A model generated the notes under the pieces. That model had not been told where the DNA came from, searched no databases, and saw only the letters and a program-made list of their open reading frames with translations. From the NCBI GenBank assembly GCA_965657085.1, contig CBFHND010000011.1, forward strand, positions 1 to 64,000: a stretch of 64,000 nt of DNA. Direction: 5' to 3'. The first letter of the stretch is position 1. The number at the start of each line of letters is the position of its first letter. Positions 41,288 to 49,942 of this stretch are shown piece after piece. Made by a program: the position numbers and the translations under genes. The stretch is from CBFHND01 sp965657085. GTDB lineage: Bacteria > Pseudomonadota > Alphaproteobacteria > Rhodobacterales > Rhodobacteraceae.

Positions 41288-44200
41288 TCAAGCCGACGCT
41301 TTTGAAGCCTTGGCCGCCTTCTTCTTGGCCGCAACCTTTTCGGCCAGATCGCGGGCGATGGCAAAGGCGCCCTTGATCTTGTCGCTGTCTTTCTTCCAAT
41401 CGCGGCGCACCACGATCTTGTTGTCCTTGACCTTGGCCAGCCCACGCTGATCCTGAATGAACTGCACCAGACCCTCGGGGCTGGCGAACTTGTCATTGTG
41501 GAACTGGATCGTCGCGCCCTTGGGCCCGCCATCCATCTTGGCGATCCCTGCGCGCTTGCACATGGCCTTGATCCGCACAACCAGCATCAGCGTGTTGACC
41601 TCGCGCGGCAAAGGCCCGAACCGGTCGATCAATTCGGCGGCGAAGCCTTCCAATTCCACCTTGGTGCTCAGCCCGCTGAGACGACGGTAAAGCCCCAGAC
41701 GCACATCCAGATCAGGCACGTAATCCTCGGGGATCAGCACCGGCACACCAAGGTTGATCTGCGGCGCCCACTGGTCGTCGGCCTCTGACAGGCCTTCCAT
41801 CTCGCCCGCCTTGATCTTGGCAATCGCCTCTTCCAGCATGGATTGATACAGTTCAAAGCCGACGTCGCGCATCTGGCCGGACTGTTCTTCGCCCAGAAGG
41901 TTCCCTGCCCCGCGAATGTCGAGGTCCTGACTGGCCAGCGTGAACCCCGCCCCCAACGTATCCAGCGACCCAAGAACCCGCAGACGTTTTTCGGCCGTTG
42001 GCGTCAGCTTGGTCCGGGGTTTGGTCGTCAGATAAGCATAGGCGCGGGTTTTCGAACGCCCCACCCGGCCGCGGATCTGGTAAAGCTGCGCAAGCCCGAA
42101 CATGTCGGCCCGGTGCACCACCATCGTGTTGGCGGTGGGAATATCAAGGCCGGACTCTACGATGGTCGTGGCCAGCAACACATCATACTTGCCATCGTAA
42201 AAAGCATTCATGCGGCTGTCCAACTCACCCGCCGCCATTTGCCCATGGGCCACGATCACGCTGACCTCCGGCACCTGATCGCGTAGGAACGCTTCGATCT
42301 CGGGCAGGTCACTGATGCGCGGCACCACGTAGAACGATTGCCCACCGCGATAGCGTTCGCGCAACAGCGCCTCGCGGATGGTCACCGCGTCGAATTCGCT
42401 GACATAGGTGCGGATCGCCAGCCGATCCACCGGCGGCGTTCCGATGATCGACAGATCGCGCACGCCTGTCAGGCTCAGTTGCAGGGTGCGCGGGATCGGT
42501 GTGGCCGTCAGGGTCAGGACGTGAACATCCGACCGCATCTGCTTCAGCCGTTCCTTGTGGGCGACGCCGAAATGCTGCTCTTCGTCGATGATCAAGAGGC
42601 CGAGGTTCTGGAACCGCACGCCCTTGGCCAAAAGCGCATGTGTGCCGATCACGATGTCGGCGGTGCCGCGCGACATGGCCTCGCGGGTGGCATTGGCGTC
42701 CTTGGTGCTGACGAACCGGCTGAGCTGGCGCACCTCGATGGGAAAGCCGCGGAACCGTTCGGCAAAGCCCTTGTAGTGTTGCCGCGCCAGCAGCGTGGTG
42801 GGCGCAATGACCGCCACCTGCACGCCCGACATCGCCGCCACGAAGGCGGCGCGCATCGCGATTTCGGTTTTGCCAAAGCCGACGTCGCCACACACCAGCC
42901 TGTCCATCGGCGTGCCGCTGGTCAGATCGTCCACCACATCGCCGATGGCGCGCAGCTGATCGTCGGTTTCCTGATAGGGAAAGCGCGCCGAAAACGCATC
43001 CCACATGCCCGGCGGCGGTTCCAGCACGGGCGCCTTGCGCAGCGCACGCTCCGCAGCCACCCGAATGAGCTTGTCCGCCATCTCGCGGATGCGCTCTTTC
43101 AGACGTGCCTTTTTCGCCTGCCACGCGCCGCCGCCCAACCGGTCAAGCAAGCCCTCTTCGTGGCCGTATTTCGACAGCAGCTCGATGTTTTCGACAGGCA
43201 GATACAGCTTCGAGCTTTCCGCATATTCCAAGAGCAGGCATTCATGCGCGGCCCCGGCGGCGGTGATCACCTCCATGCCCTGGTAGCGGCCAATGCCGTG
43301 ATCCACGTGCACGATCAGATCGCCGGGTGACAGGCTCGTGGCCTCGGTCAGGAAATTCTCGGCCCGGCGCTTTTTCTTGGGCTGACGGATCAGGCGGTCG
43401 CCCAGAACGTCCTGTTCGGAAATCACCGTCAGGTCCGGCCCCTCGAACCCATGCTCCAGCGCCCAGACTGCAAGGTACAAACCACGCTTTCCGATGCGCG
43501 TAGCGTCTGTGATCGGGATCGCCTCGGCCAGACCTTCGTCTTCGATCAGGCCGCCCAGCCGTTCGCGTGCGCCTTGGGAATAGCTGGCGATGACCACGGG
43601 GCCATCTTCAAGTTTCGCCTTCACATGCGCCGACAAGGCAAAGAAAAGGCTGACGTTTTCCTGTTGGCGCTCGGGCGAGAAGTTGCGCCCGATCCGCCCG
43701 CCTGCGTCCGTGACACCCGGTCCCGTGGCCTGAGGAAGTGCTGCAAATTGCACCACGCGCCGCCCTTCGACCATCGTTTCCCAGGCCGCATCATCCAGAT
43801 ACAGCCCCGCAGGCGGCGCAGGTTTGTAAACACTGTCCATCTTGGACCGGTTGGCCATGGCCAGCCGCCGGGTTTCATATTGATCCTCAACGCTCTCCCA
43901 CCGGGCCAGCCGCGCGGGGGTCACCTGATCATCAAGGGTGATCGCCGCCTGCGGCAGATAGTCGAACAGCGTTTCCAACTCGGCGTGAAAGAACGGCAGC
44001 CAATGTTCGGCGCCCTGATGCTTGCGTCCCGCACTCACCGCCTCGTAAAGCGGATCATCGGTGCCGGCCGCGCCGAATTCGATGCGGTAGTTCTGGCGAA
44101 AACGGGTGATCGCGGCCTCGTCGAGGATAATCTCCGACACCGGGGCCAGTTCGATCACCTCCAGCTTTTCGGTGGTGCGCTGGGTCACCGGGTCAAACCG

Positions 44201-44755
44201 CCGCGCCCCGTCCAGCACGTCGCCAAAGAGGTCCAGCCGCACCGGCCCCAGATCGCCGGGCGGATAGATGTCGATGATGCCCCCGCGCACAGCATAATCG
44301 CCGGGTTCCGTCACCGTGGGGCTCTGCACGAAGCCCATGCGCACAAGGAAATTGCGCAGCCCCGCCTCGTCGATGCGGTCGCCCACCCGCGCGGCAAAGG
44401 CCGCCTCGCGCAGCACCGCGCGGGCCGGCACCCGTTGCGTGGCGGCATTGAGCGTGGTCAGCAACACGAACCGTTCGGGCATCCCGTGTACAAGGGCTGC
44501 CAACGTCGCCATGCGCTGCGCACTGATGTCGGCATTGGGCGACACCCGGTCATAAGGCAGGCAATCCCACCCCGGAAAAATCACCACGGGCAGATCGGGC
44601 GCGAAAAACCGCAACGCGTCGCGCATCGCCGCCAGCCGCTTGTCGTCGCGGGCCACATGGCACACGGGCGCGCCGCGCTCCAGCTCTTGCAGGATCAGCG
44701 TGGCATCAAAGCCCTCGGGCGCGCCGGATTGGGTGATATGTCGGGTGTCGGCCAT
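41288..44755 (-). CDS. mfd: Transcription-repair coupling factor Mfd
   Basis: The 1155-residue ATPase displaces RNA polymerase stalled at lesions and recruits UvrA. The N-terminal UvrB-like module includes YAVRGGIIDIYPPGDLGP. The RNAP-interaction CarD-like domain has DLIVHVDHGIGRYQGMEVI. The RecG-like motor has Walker A GDVGFGKTEIAMRA, DEEQHFGV, TATPIPRTLQLSLTGVRDLS and ATTIVESGLDIPTANTMVVHRAD. The TRCF C-terminal domain follows, and a Lys/Ala-rich tail closes the protein. Length is normal for the family. Confidence 0.98.
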   Translation of the reverse strand: MADTRHITQSGAPEGFDATLILQELERGAPVCHVARDDKRLAAMRDALRFFAPDLPVVIFPGWDCLPYDRVSPNADISAQRMATLAALVHGMPERFVLLTTLNAATQRVPARAVLREAAFAARVGDRIDEAGLRNFLVRMGFVQSPTVTEPGDYAVRGGIIDIYPPGDLGPVRLDLFGDVLDGARRFDPVTQRTTEKLEVIELAPVSEIILDEAAITRFRQNYRIEFGAAGTDDPLYEAVSAGRKHQGAEHWLPFFHAELETLFDYLPQAAITLDDQVTPARLARWESVEDQYETRRLAMANRSKMDSVYKPAPPAGLYLDDAAWETMVEGRRVVQFAALPQATGPGVTDAGGRIGRNFSPERQQENVSLFFALSAHVKAKLEDGPVVIASYSQGARERLGGLIEDEGLAEAIPITDATRIGKRGLYLAVWALEHGFEGPDLTVISEQDVLGDRLIRQPKKKRRAENFLTEATSLSPGDLIVHVDHGIGRYQGMEVITAAGAAHECLLLEYAESSKLYLPVENIELLSKYGHEEGLLDRLGGGAWQAKKARLKERIREMADKLIRVAAERALRKAPVLEPPPGMWDAFSARFPYQETDDQLRAIGDVVDDLTSGTPMDRLVCGDVGFGKTEIAMRAAFVAAMSGVQVAVIAPTTLLARQHYKGFAERFRGFPIEVRQLSRFVSTKDANATREAMSRGTADIVIGTHALLAKGVRFQNLGLLIIDEEQHFGVAHKERLKQMRSDVHVLTLTATPIPRTLQLSLTGVRDLSIIGTPPVDRLAIRTYVSEFDAVTIREALLRERYRGGQSFYVVPRISDLPEIEAFLRDQVPEVSVIVAHGQMAAGELDSRMNAFYDGKYDVLLATTIVESGLDIPTANTMVVHRADMFGLAQLYQIRGRVGRSKTRAYAYLTTKPRTKLTPTAEKRLRVLGSLDTLGAGFTLASQDLDIRGAGNLLGEEQSGQMRDVGFELYQSMLEEAIAKIKAGEMEGLSEADDQWAPQINLGVPVLIPEDYVPDLDVRLGLYRRLSGLSTKVELEGFAAELIDRFGPLPREVNTLMLVVRIKAMCKRAGIAKMDGGPKGATIQFHNDKFASPEGLVQFIQDQRGLAKVKDNKIVVRRDWKKDSDKIKGAFAIARDLAEKVAAKKKAAKASKASA

Positions 44756-44800
44756 CAGGCCGCTTCAATTGGGGCTTTGGCAGCACATGTCAACCACGCG

Positions 44801-45325
44801 TCACGCCAAGGGCCCGATGGTAAGGTTCTGGTACATGCCCCAAAGTGCGGTCACGAATATCGACACCATGCCGATGGCCTGCACATAGATGCGATGGCGT
44901 GTCATGCGGCGACGCAGATGTTCGCCAGTGGCCGCCTCTTGTTCAATCAGCCGCGCGGTGCTGAGGTTCAGCGCCCCCACAATCGACATCGGAAAGCCCA
45001 GAAGAAAAAGCGCCTGCGCAAACTCCACGTTGTAAAACCAGCCGAGGATCAACAGCCCCGTCAGGAAGAAGCACGCAAAGCCCAAGAGCCACAGCCCGGA
45101 AACCCGCCCGATGAACAAGAGCCGATTGACGTTGATGCGCACGAGGTCTTCGAGGTCCACCTCGGCCTGCCCGCCATGACGGCGTGCGCGCGCCACCATG
45201 TCATAGGGCACACCCAGCACCCAATGGCTTGCCGTCGACCACACGACGGCCAGCGCGATCCAAAACCAAAGGTTGGAAAAGGATCGCATGTCGATCATTT
45301 CAAGAACGGTCTGATAAAAGTCCAA
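44801..45325 (-). CDS. Four-helix membrane protein, uncharacterised (annotated in relatives as SufBCD component)
   Basis: The 174-residue protein has four hydrophobic segments (LWFWIALAVVWSTASHWVLGV, LWLLGFACFFLTGLLILGW, ALFLLGFPMSIVGAL, YVQAIGMVSIFVTALWGMY) with charged loops between. Related roseobacter proteins are often labelled component of SufBCD complex, but no Fe-S binding motif or suf gene is present, so I treat the function as unknown. It is 45 bases upstream of mfd on the same strand and divergent from hemB. Confidence 0.75.
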   Translation of the reverse strand: MDFYQTVLEMIDMRSFSNLWFWIALAVVWSTASHWVLGVPYDMVARARRHGGQAEVDLEDLVRINVNRLLFIGRVSGLWLLGFACFFLTGLLILGWFYNVEFAQALFLLGFPMSIVGALNLSTARLIEQEAATGEHLRRRMTRHRIYVQAIGMVSIFVTALWGMYQNLTIGPLA

Positions 45326-45468
45326 AGTGCGCTGCTCTCATGGTGGTTTCCCCCTCATAGCGGTCGACGTGGGCAATTCCTAGACCGCGCGCCAGCAATT
45401 CGGGGCCGGGCTTGCCGCGTGGCGCGAACCGTGGCACTTCTGCACATGTCAATCAAAGGTGACAGATC

Positions 45469-46470
45469 ATGCGACCCAGCCAAGCCCCCTTTCCCGCCAC
45501 CCGGTTTCGCCGCGCACGCCAATCGCCTCAGATCCGCGCGCTGACCCGGCAAAACAGCCTGAGCGTGGATGATTTCATCTGGCCGGTGTTCGTACGGTCC
45601 GGCGAAGGGATCGAGGAACCGGTGCCATCGATGCCCGGCGTCTTTCGCCGCTCGGTCGACAAGATCGTCGAGGCCGCCCGCGAGGCCGCCGATCTGGGCA
45701 TTCCCGCGATCTGCATCTTTCCCTACACCGGCATCGAGGAACGGACGGAGGATTGCGCAGGCGCCTGGGACCCTGACAACCACGCAAACCGCGCCATCCG
45801 CGCGATAAAATCCGAGGTGCCGAACATTGCGGTAATGACGGACGTGGCGCTCGACACCTACAACATCAACGGCCACGACGGCTTTGTCGAAAATGGCGAG
45901 ATCGTGAACGACCGCACGGTCGAGGCGCTTGTCAAGATGACGCTGGCGCAGGCCGATGCTGGCGCCGACATCATTGGCCCGTCGGACATGATGGACGGCC
46001 GCATCGGGGCCATGCGCAACGCGCTCGAGGCCAACGGTCATCGCGATGTCATGATCCTGAGCTATGCGGCCAAATACGCCTCGGCCTTCTATGGTCCGTT
46101 CCGCGATGCAGTGGGTGCATCCGCCGCCCTGACCGGGGACAAGAAGACCTACCAGATGGATCCGGGCAACTCGGACGAGGCGCTGCGCCTCATCGAACGC
46201 GATCTCAGCGAAGGCGCGGACATGGTGATGGTCAAACCCGGCCTGCCCTACCTCGATATCTGCCGCCGCGTGAAGGACAACTTTGGCGCGCCCACCTATG
46301 CCTACCAGGTGTCGGGCGAATACAGCATGATCCAGGCCGCCGCCGCGCAGGGCTGGATCGACAGCGACAAGGTGATGCTGGAAAGCCTGATGGCCTTCAA
46401 ACGCGCGGGCTGCGACGGCATCCTGACCTATTTCGCGCCTGCTGCTGCAAGGGCTTTGGCAGGCGCATGA
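45469..46470 (+). CDS. hemB: Delta-aminolevulinic acid dehydratase (porphobilinogen synthase), Mg-type
   Basis: The 333-residue enzyme condenses two 5-aminolevulinate molecules into porphobilinogen in heme/tetrapyrrole synthesis. The two active-site lysines are in SYAAKYASAFYGPFR and MVKPGLPYLD. The metal segment reads DVALDTYNINGHDG: the three zinc-ligand cysteines of the E. coli type are replaced by Ala, Asp and Asp, so this is a Mg2+/zinc-independent enzyme. The stop overlaps the GFA gene start (ATGA). Confidence 0.97.
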   Translation: MRPSQAPFPATRFRRARQSPQIRALTRQNSLSVDDFIWPVFVRSGEGIEEPVPSMPGVFRRSVDKIVEAAREAADLGIPAICIFPYTGIEERTEDCAGAWDPDNHANRAIRAIKSEVPNIAVMTDVALDTYNINGHDGFVENGEIVNDRTVEALVKMTLAQADAGADIIGPSDMMDGRIGAMRNALEANGHRDVMILSYAAKYASAFYGPFRDAVGASAALTGDKKTYQMDPGNSDEALRLIERDLSEGADMVMVKPGLPYLDICRRVKDNFGAPTYAYQVSGEYSMIQAAAAQGWIDSDKVMLESLMAFKRAGCDGILTYFAPAAARALAGA

Positions 46471-46856
46471 CCCAAAGGTGGCACGGGTCGTGTCACTGCG
46501 GCTTTGTCCGCTTCGAGGTGCGCGCCGACATTGACCATGTGCGGGCCTGCGACTGTTCGATCTGCCACAAGCGCGGCGCTCTGATCGTGCGTGTGCCGGG
46601 TGGCGCACTGATCCTGCACCGTCCCCTTGAGGACCATAGCGTCTATGTCTGGGGCTCGCGCACCGCACGCGATTACTTTTGCCCGCACTGCGGAATCCTG
46701 CCTTTTCGCCGTCCCAGCGCGCCAACACGGGCCGAACGCGCCGCAGGGGTGAAAGATTTCGACGGATGGGCCGTCAACGCCCGCTGCCTCGATGATTTTG
46801 ACCCCTCCAGCGTGCCAACCCGCGCAATTCCCGGACGCAAGATCGTCTTTGACTGA
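46467..46856 (+). CDS. GFA-family (DUF636) zinc-binding protein
   Basis: The 129-residue protein shows the GFA cysteine pattern: C9-H-C11-G, C28-D-C30-x2-C33 and a later CPHCG in YFCPHCGILPF. The fold is shared with glutathione-dependent formaldehyde-activating enzyme, but most members, including this one, have no proven activity. It is coupled to hemB by ATGA overlap. The 175 bases downstream hold the promoter of the SYLF lipoprotein. Confidence 0.88.
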   Translation: MTQRWHGSCHCGFVRFEVRADIDHVRACDCSICHKRGALIVRVPGGALILHRPLEDHSVYVWGSRTARDYFCPHCGILPFRRPSAPTRAERAAGVKDFDGWAVNARCLDDFDPSSVPTRAIPGRKIVFD

Positions 46857-47031
46857 TATCTTCTTCTTGCTGGAAAAACGCCAAGGCCCTCCGGCAGCCG
46901 CGATTCCAGTGATTCCATCGGCAGAAACCTGCGCGCGCCACCTTGGTGCGTGACAAATCAGGCCACATGCGCGTATATTCGCCAACAAGACCGGACAACC
47001 GGCAGAGCAACATGAATTACAGGCGGTTCAA

Positions 47032-47598
47032 ATGACAAAACTTACGATCTCCCGTCGGGCCTTTGGCCTTGGCGCACTGGCTTCTGGCACGGCTCTCGCA
47101 GCCTGCGGCAACGGCGTCGGCGGACGTGGCCCGGCCACCATCGACGCGCGTGTCGATGCCACCCTTTCGGAAATGTACCGCCAGTACCCCAACACCGTGA
47201 CACTGGCCAACAAGGCCAACGGTATGCTGGTGATGCCCCTCGTTACCGAAGCCGGGCTTGGCTTTGGCGGCGCATATGGGCGTGGCGCCCTGCGCGTGGG
47301 CGACGTTACCGTCGACTACTATTCGGTGACCAAGGCTTCGGGCGGGTTGCAGATCGGCGCACAGCAATACGCACATGTCCTGTTCTTCATGACAGAAGAC
47401 GCCCTCACTGGCTTCCGCAGATCGCCCGGCTGGGCGGCGGGTGCCGATCTTGAGTACGTCATCTCGGATCAGGGCGACAGCCTGAATGCAGAAACCACGA
47501 CCGTTCTGGCCCCGGTTCTGGCGGCGGTCTTTGGCCGGGCCGGTTTGCGCGTGGGCGCGACGCTGGAAGGCACGAAATACACCCGCATCATTCCCTGA
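47032..47598 (+). CDS. SYLF/YSC84-domain lipoprotein
   Basis: The 188-residue protein begins with a Tat/Sec-like signal (SRRAFGLGALASGTALAAC) in which LAAC forms a lipobox, so it should be lipidated at that Cys. The mature region has the SYLF pattern: ANGMLVMPLVTEAGLGFGGAYGRGALRVG, YYSVTKASGGLQIGAQQY and an SLNAETTT segment. SYLF domains bind lipids in eukaryotes; bacterial members are periplasmic and of unknown role. AGGCGG precedes the ATG by about 6-8 bases. Confidence 0.87.
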   Translation: MTKLTISRRAFGLGALASGTALAACGNGVGGRGPATIDARVDATLSEMYRQYPNTVTLANKANGMLVMPLVTEAGLGFGGAYGRGALRVGDVTVDYYSVTKASGGLQIGAQQYAHVLFFMTEDALTGFRRSPGWAAGADLEYVISDQGDSLNAETTTVLAPVLAAVFGRAGLRVGATLEGTKYTRIIP

Positions 47599-47624
47599 TC
47601 TGACAGATATCAGGCGCGAAAAAC

Positions 47625-47676
47625 GGCGCGGCAGCCCAACAGCTGCTGCGCCTAGTGCCGTGACACCGGCACTAGG
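47625..47676. terminator. Tandem hairpins between convergent genes
   Basis: Two adjoining stems fill the gap. GGCGCGGCAGC-CCAACA-GCTGCTGCGCC (47625-47652) has one G-T pair. CCTAGTGCCG-TGACAC-CGGCACTAGG (47651-47676) is a perfect 10-bp stem covering the stop codon of the PAS gene. Neither has a T-tract. They probably close both transcripts. Confidence 0.6.
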
Positions 47677-48884
47677 CCGGCTGCCCGCGCAACAGCGATC
47701 TGTTCCGCACCGCGCATCACCACGCGCAATGCCGCCTCGATCCCGGTGACTTCGGTATCAAGATGGGACTGCGCCGTGCCAAGCGCCTGTACGATACTGC
47801 TCAGCCCCTCTGCGGGGCGGTTCAGCTTCGAGCGTTCGATCTCGCACATCATGCGCGACATCTCGAGGCCCGTCAGCTGGCGGCGCAGGTCCTTGCAGAT
47901 TTGCGACAACCGCTGCGCGCTGCCCGTGATCTCGCGCAACCGGTGCGCCACGGCCGTGTCCAACCGTCGGGATTCGGCTTGTAAAAGCGCAATCTCTTCC
48001 GCGTGCTCCGGCGCGGTCCCATCGGAGTCCTGCACCAGCACTTCGCGGTAAAGCTGCGCCGCCGCTGCATGCAGACCCGTGGCCGCGACGTCGCGCACAC
48101 CGTGCTTTGACAGGTCGTTCAACTGGGTCAGGACCCTGCGCATCTGATGCGTCAAAAGCCGATGGTTGTCCGACACCACGCTGATCGGGCCATTCTGTCC
48201 TTCAAGGATATTGGCCTGCAGCCGCATGTTGTCCGGCACCTGGCTTGTGCGTTCGAACACCGCGCTGATCGCATCGATATGGACCTCGATCTGCACCACG
48301 GCACTGAAAATCCGCTTGAGCGCGCGTGTGGGTGCCAGATAAGGCCGCCCCCGGGCAAGTGACCATTCCTCAAGCTCGCGCGCGAACATGCCCACGCTGT
48401 ATTCGTCAATATTGTGGAAATCGTCACCCACCAGCCCTGCCTCAAGACTGGCCACGGCCTGCGCGGGATCATGCTCCGGCTGGGCCTCGATCTGGCAGAC
48501 CTGCGCATAGACCTGCTTGACCCGCTCCAGCATCGCAAGGCGTGGATGAAAGCCCATGACCAGAAATCCACCTGGACAGGGGGCCATCATCGTCACGACA
48601 TAGCTGAGCGCATCATCGGCATCGCGCCGGGCGATATAGGCGGTGGTCAAGCGCCCCGCCTGAAGCTGGGACAGAAGGTGGTGCAGGACCGCACGCGGCA
48701 TGGCGGGATGGTGGCGATCCTGATGCAATGTGCCGGTCAGCGCATCGGCCGTGGTACGCAACAATTCCAAGGTTGCTGCATTGCTGCGCACGATCCGTGC
48801 CGCGCTGTCCACGCGGGTGTAGAACAGCCTGTCCGCTATGGGCACGTCTGCAGCTGTGGTGGCGAACGCCTGTGCACCGTCCAT
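47652..48884 (-). CDS. PAS-domain protein, Aer-like sensor without a transducer hairpin
   Basis: The 410-residue soluble protein starts with a PAS domain resembling Aer (RIVRSNAATLELLRTTADAL, RHHPAMPRAVLHHLLSQLQAGR, YVVTMMAPCPGGFLVMGF). The rest is long helical coiled-coil-like sequence (about residues 130-400) with repeated hydrophobic heptads. It lacks membrane segments, HAMP and the conserved chemoreceptor signalling tip. It might be a degenerate cytoplasmic receptor or a sensor that binds another partner. AAGGAA precedes the ATG. No che or motility genes are nearby. Confidence 0.7.
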   Translation of the reverse strand: MDGAQAFATTAADVPIADRLFYTRVDSAARIVRSNAATLELLRTTADALTGTLHQDRHHPAMPRAVLHHLLSQLQAGRLTTAYIARRDADDALSYVVTMMAPCPGGFLVMGFHPRLAMLERVKQVYAQVCQIEAQPEHDPAQAVASLEAGLVGDDFHNIDEYSVGMFARELEEWSLARGRPYLAPTRALKRIFSAVVQIEVHIDAISAVFERTSQVPDNMRLQANILEGQNGPISVVSDNHRLLTHQMRRVLTQLNDLSKHGVRDVAATGLHAAAAQLYREVLVQDSDGTAPEHAEEIALLQAESRRLDTAVAHRLREITGSAQRLSQICKDLRRQLTGLEMSRMMCEIERSKLNRPAEGLSSIVQALGTAQSHLDTEVTGIEAALRVVMRGAEQIAVARAAGLVPVSRH

Positions 48885-48981
48885 GAGGGTCGCATTCCTT
48901 TGGTCCTGCGGCCCTTATGGTCAAAAAGGGTTGGCAAACCGCTAACACGGTTCGCCGGTCGGCTTCAGATCACAGGCTGGC

Positions 48982-49854
48982 TTAGCCCATGTGGCGAAGA
49001 CGTTTGAACAGGCTGGATGTATCCCAGCGCCCGCCGCCCAGCTTTTGCACGTCCTTGTAGAACTGATCGACAAGTGCTGTCACCGGCAGGGACGCACCGT
49101 TCGCGTCCGCCGCATCCAGACAAATCCCCAGATCCTTGCGCATCCAGTCCACGGCAAAGCCATGGTCGAAATGATCGTCCAGCATCGTCTCGTAACGGTT
49201 GCTCATTTGCCAGCTGCCCGCGGCACCTTGACTGATGACCTCCACGACCGACCGGCCATCTAGGCCCGCCTTCTCTGCGAAATGCAGCGCTTCGGACAGG
49301 CCCTGCACCAGACCCGCGATGGCGATCTGGTTGCACATCTTGGTCTTCTGGCCCGCGCCGCTGTCACCGATGCGGCGGCAGAGCTTGGCATAGACGTTCA
49401 TCACCGGCTCTGCCCGGTCATAGGCGCCCTGATCGCCCCCGCACATGATCGACAACTGACCGTTTTCGGCCCCCGCCTGCCCGCCTGACACCGGTGCATC
49501 GACAAAGCTGATCTGGACCGCATCGGCAGCGGCATAAAGCTCGTCCGTGACCTGCGCGGACACCGTGGTGTGATCGACAAAGACGGTCCCCGACGCCATG
49601 CCCGCAAAGGCCCCGTCATCGCCAAGACAAACCGAGCGCAGGTCGTCATCGTTGCCCACACAGGCCATGACGAAATCCGCACCCTCGGCTGCTGCGCGCG
49701 GCGTGGCGGCCTGTGCACCGCCATAGGTGGCAACCCAATCGGCCGCCTTGGCGCTGGTGCGGTTGTAAACGGTGACCTCGTGACCCGCCTTTTGCAGATG
49801 CCCCGCCATCGGCGCGCCCATCACGCCCAATCCCAAGAATGCCAGCTTTGCCAT
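48982..49854 (-). CDS. NAD(P)-dependent beta-hydroxyacid dehydrogenase (3-hydroxyisobutyrate dehydrogenase family)
   Basis: The 290-residue protein has the Rossmann motif FLGLGVMGAPMAGHL, the substrate loop DAPVSGGQAGAENGQLSIMCGG (about 119-140) and catalytic K172 with N175 in GQKTKMCNQ. Members oxidise 3-hydroxyisobutyrate, tartronate semialdehyde or related acids; the substrate is not decidable here. ATG 49854 has AAGGA about 6 bases upstream. It is divergent from the Ntn hydrolase. Confidence 0.92.
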   Translation of the reverse strand: MAKLAFLGLGVMGAPMAGHLQKAGHEVTVYNRTSAKAADWVATYGGAQAATPRAAAEGADFVMACVGNDDDLRSVCLGDDGAFAGMASGTVFVDHTTVSAQVTDELYAAADAVQISFVDAPVSGGQAGAENGQLSIMCGGDQGAYDRAEPVMNVYAKLCRRIGDSGAGQKTKMCNQIAIAGLVQGLSEALHFAEKAGLDGRSVVEVISQGAAGSWQMSNRYETMLDDHFDHGFAVDWMRKDLGICLDAADANGASLPVTALVDQFYKDVQKLGGGRWDTSSLFKRLRHMG

Positions 49855-49942
49855 GTGTTTTCCTTTCACGCCCCTGTTGCGTATCTGTGCGCCACTACCT
49901 AACAGTCAGGCGCAAAGGGTCAACCAAAACGGAGCGCATCGC

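Noticed and set aside
43451..45544. 697-codon plus-strand frame opposite mfd and the adjacent membrane protein gene
   Set aside because: It runs antisense through mfd, an unambiguous gene, and its translation shows no domain. GC-rich codon usage leaves long shadow frames.
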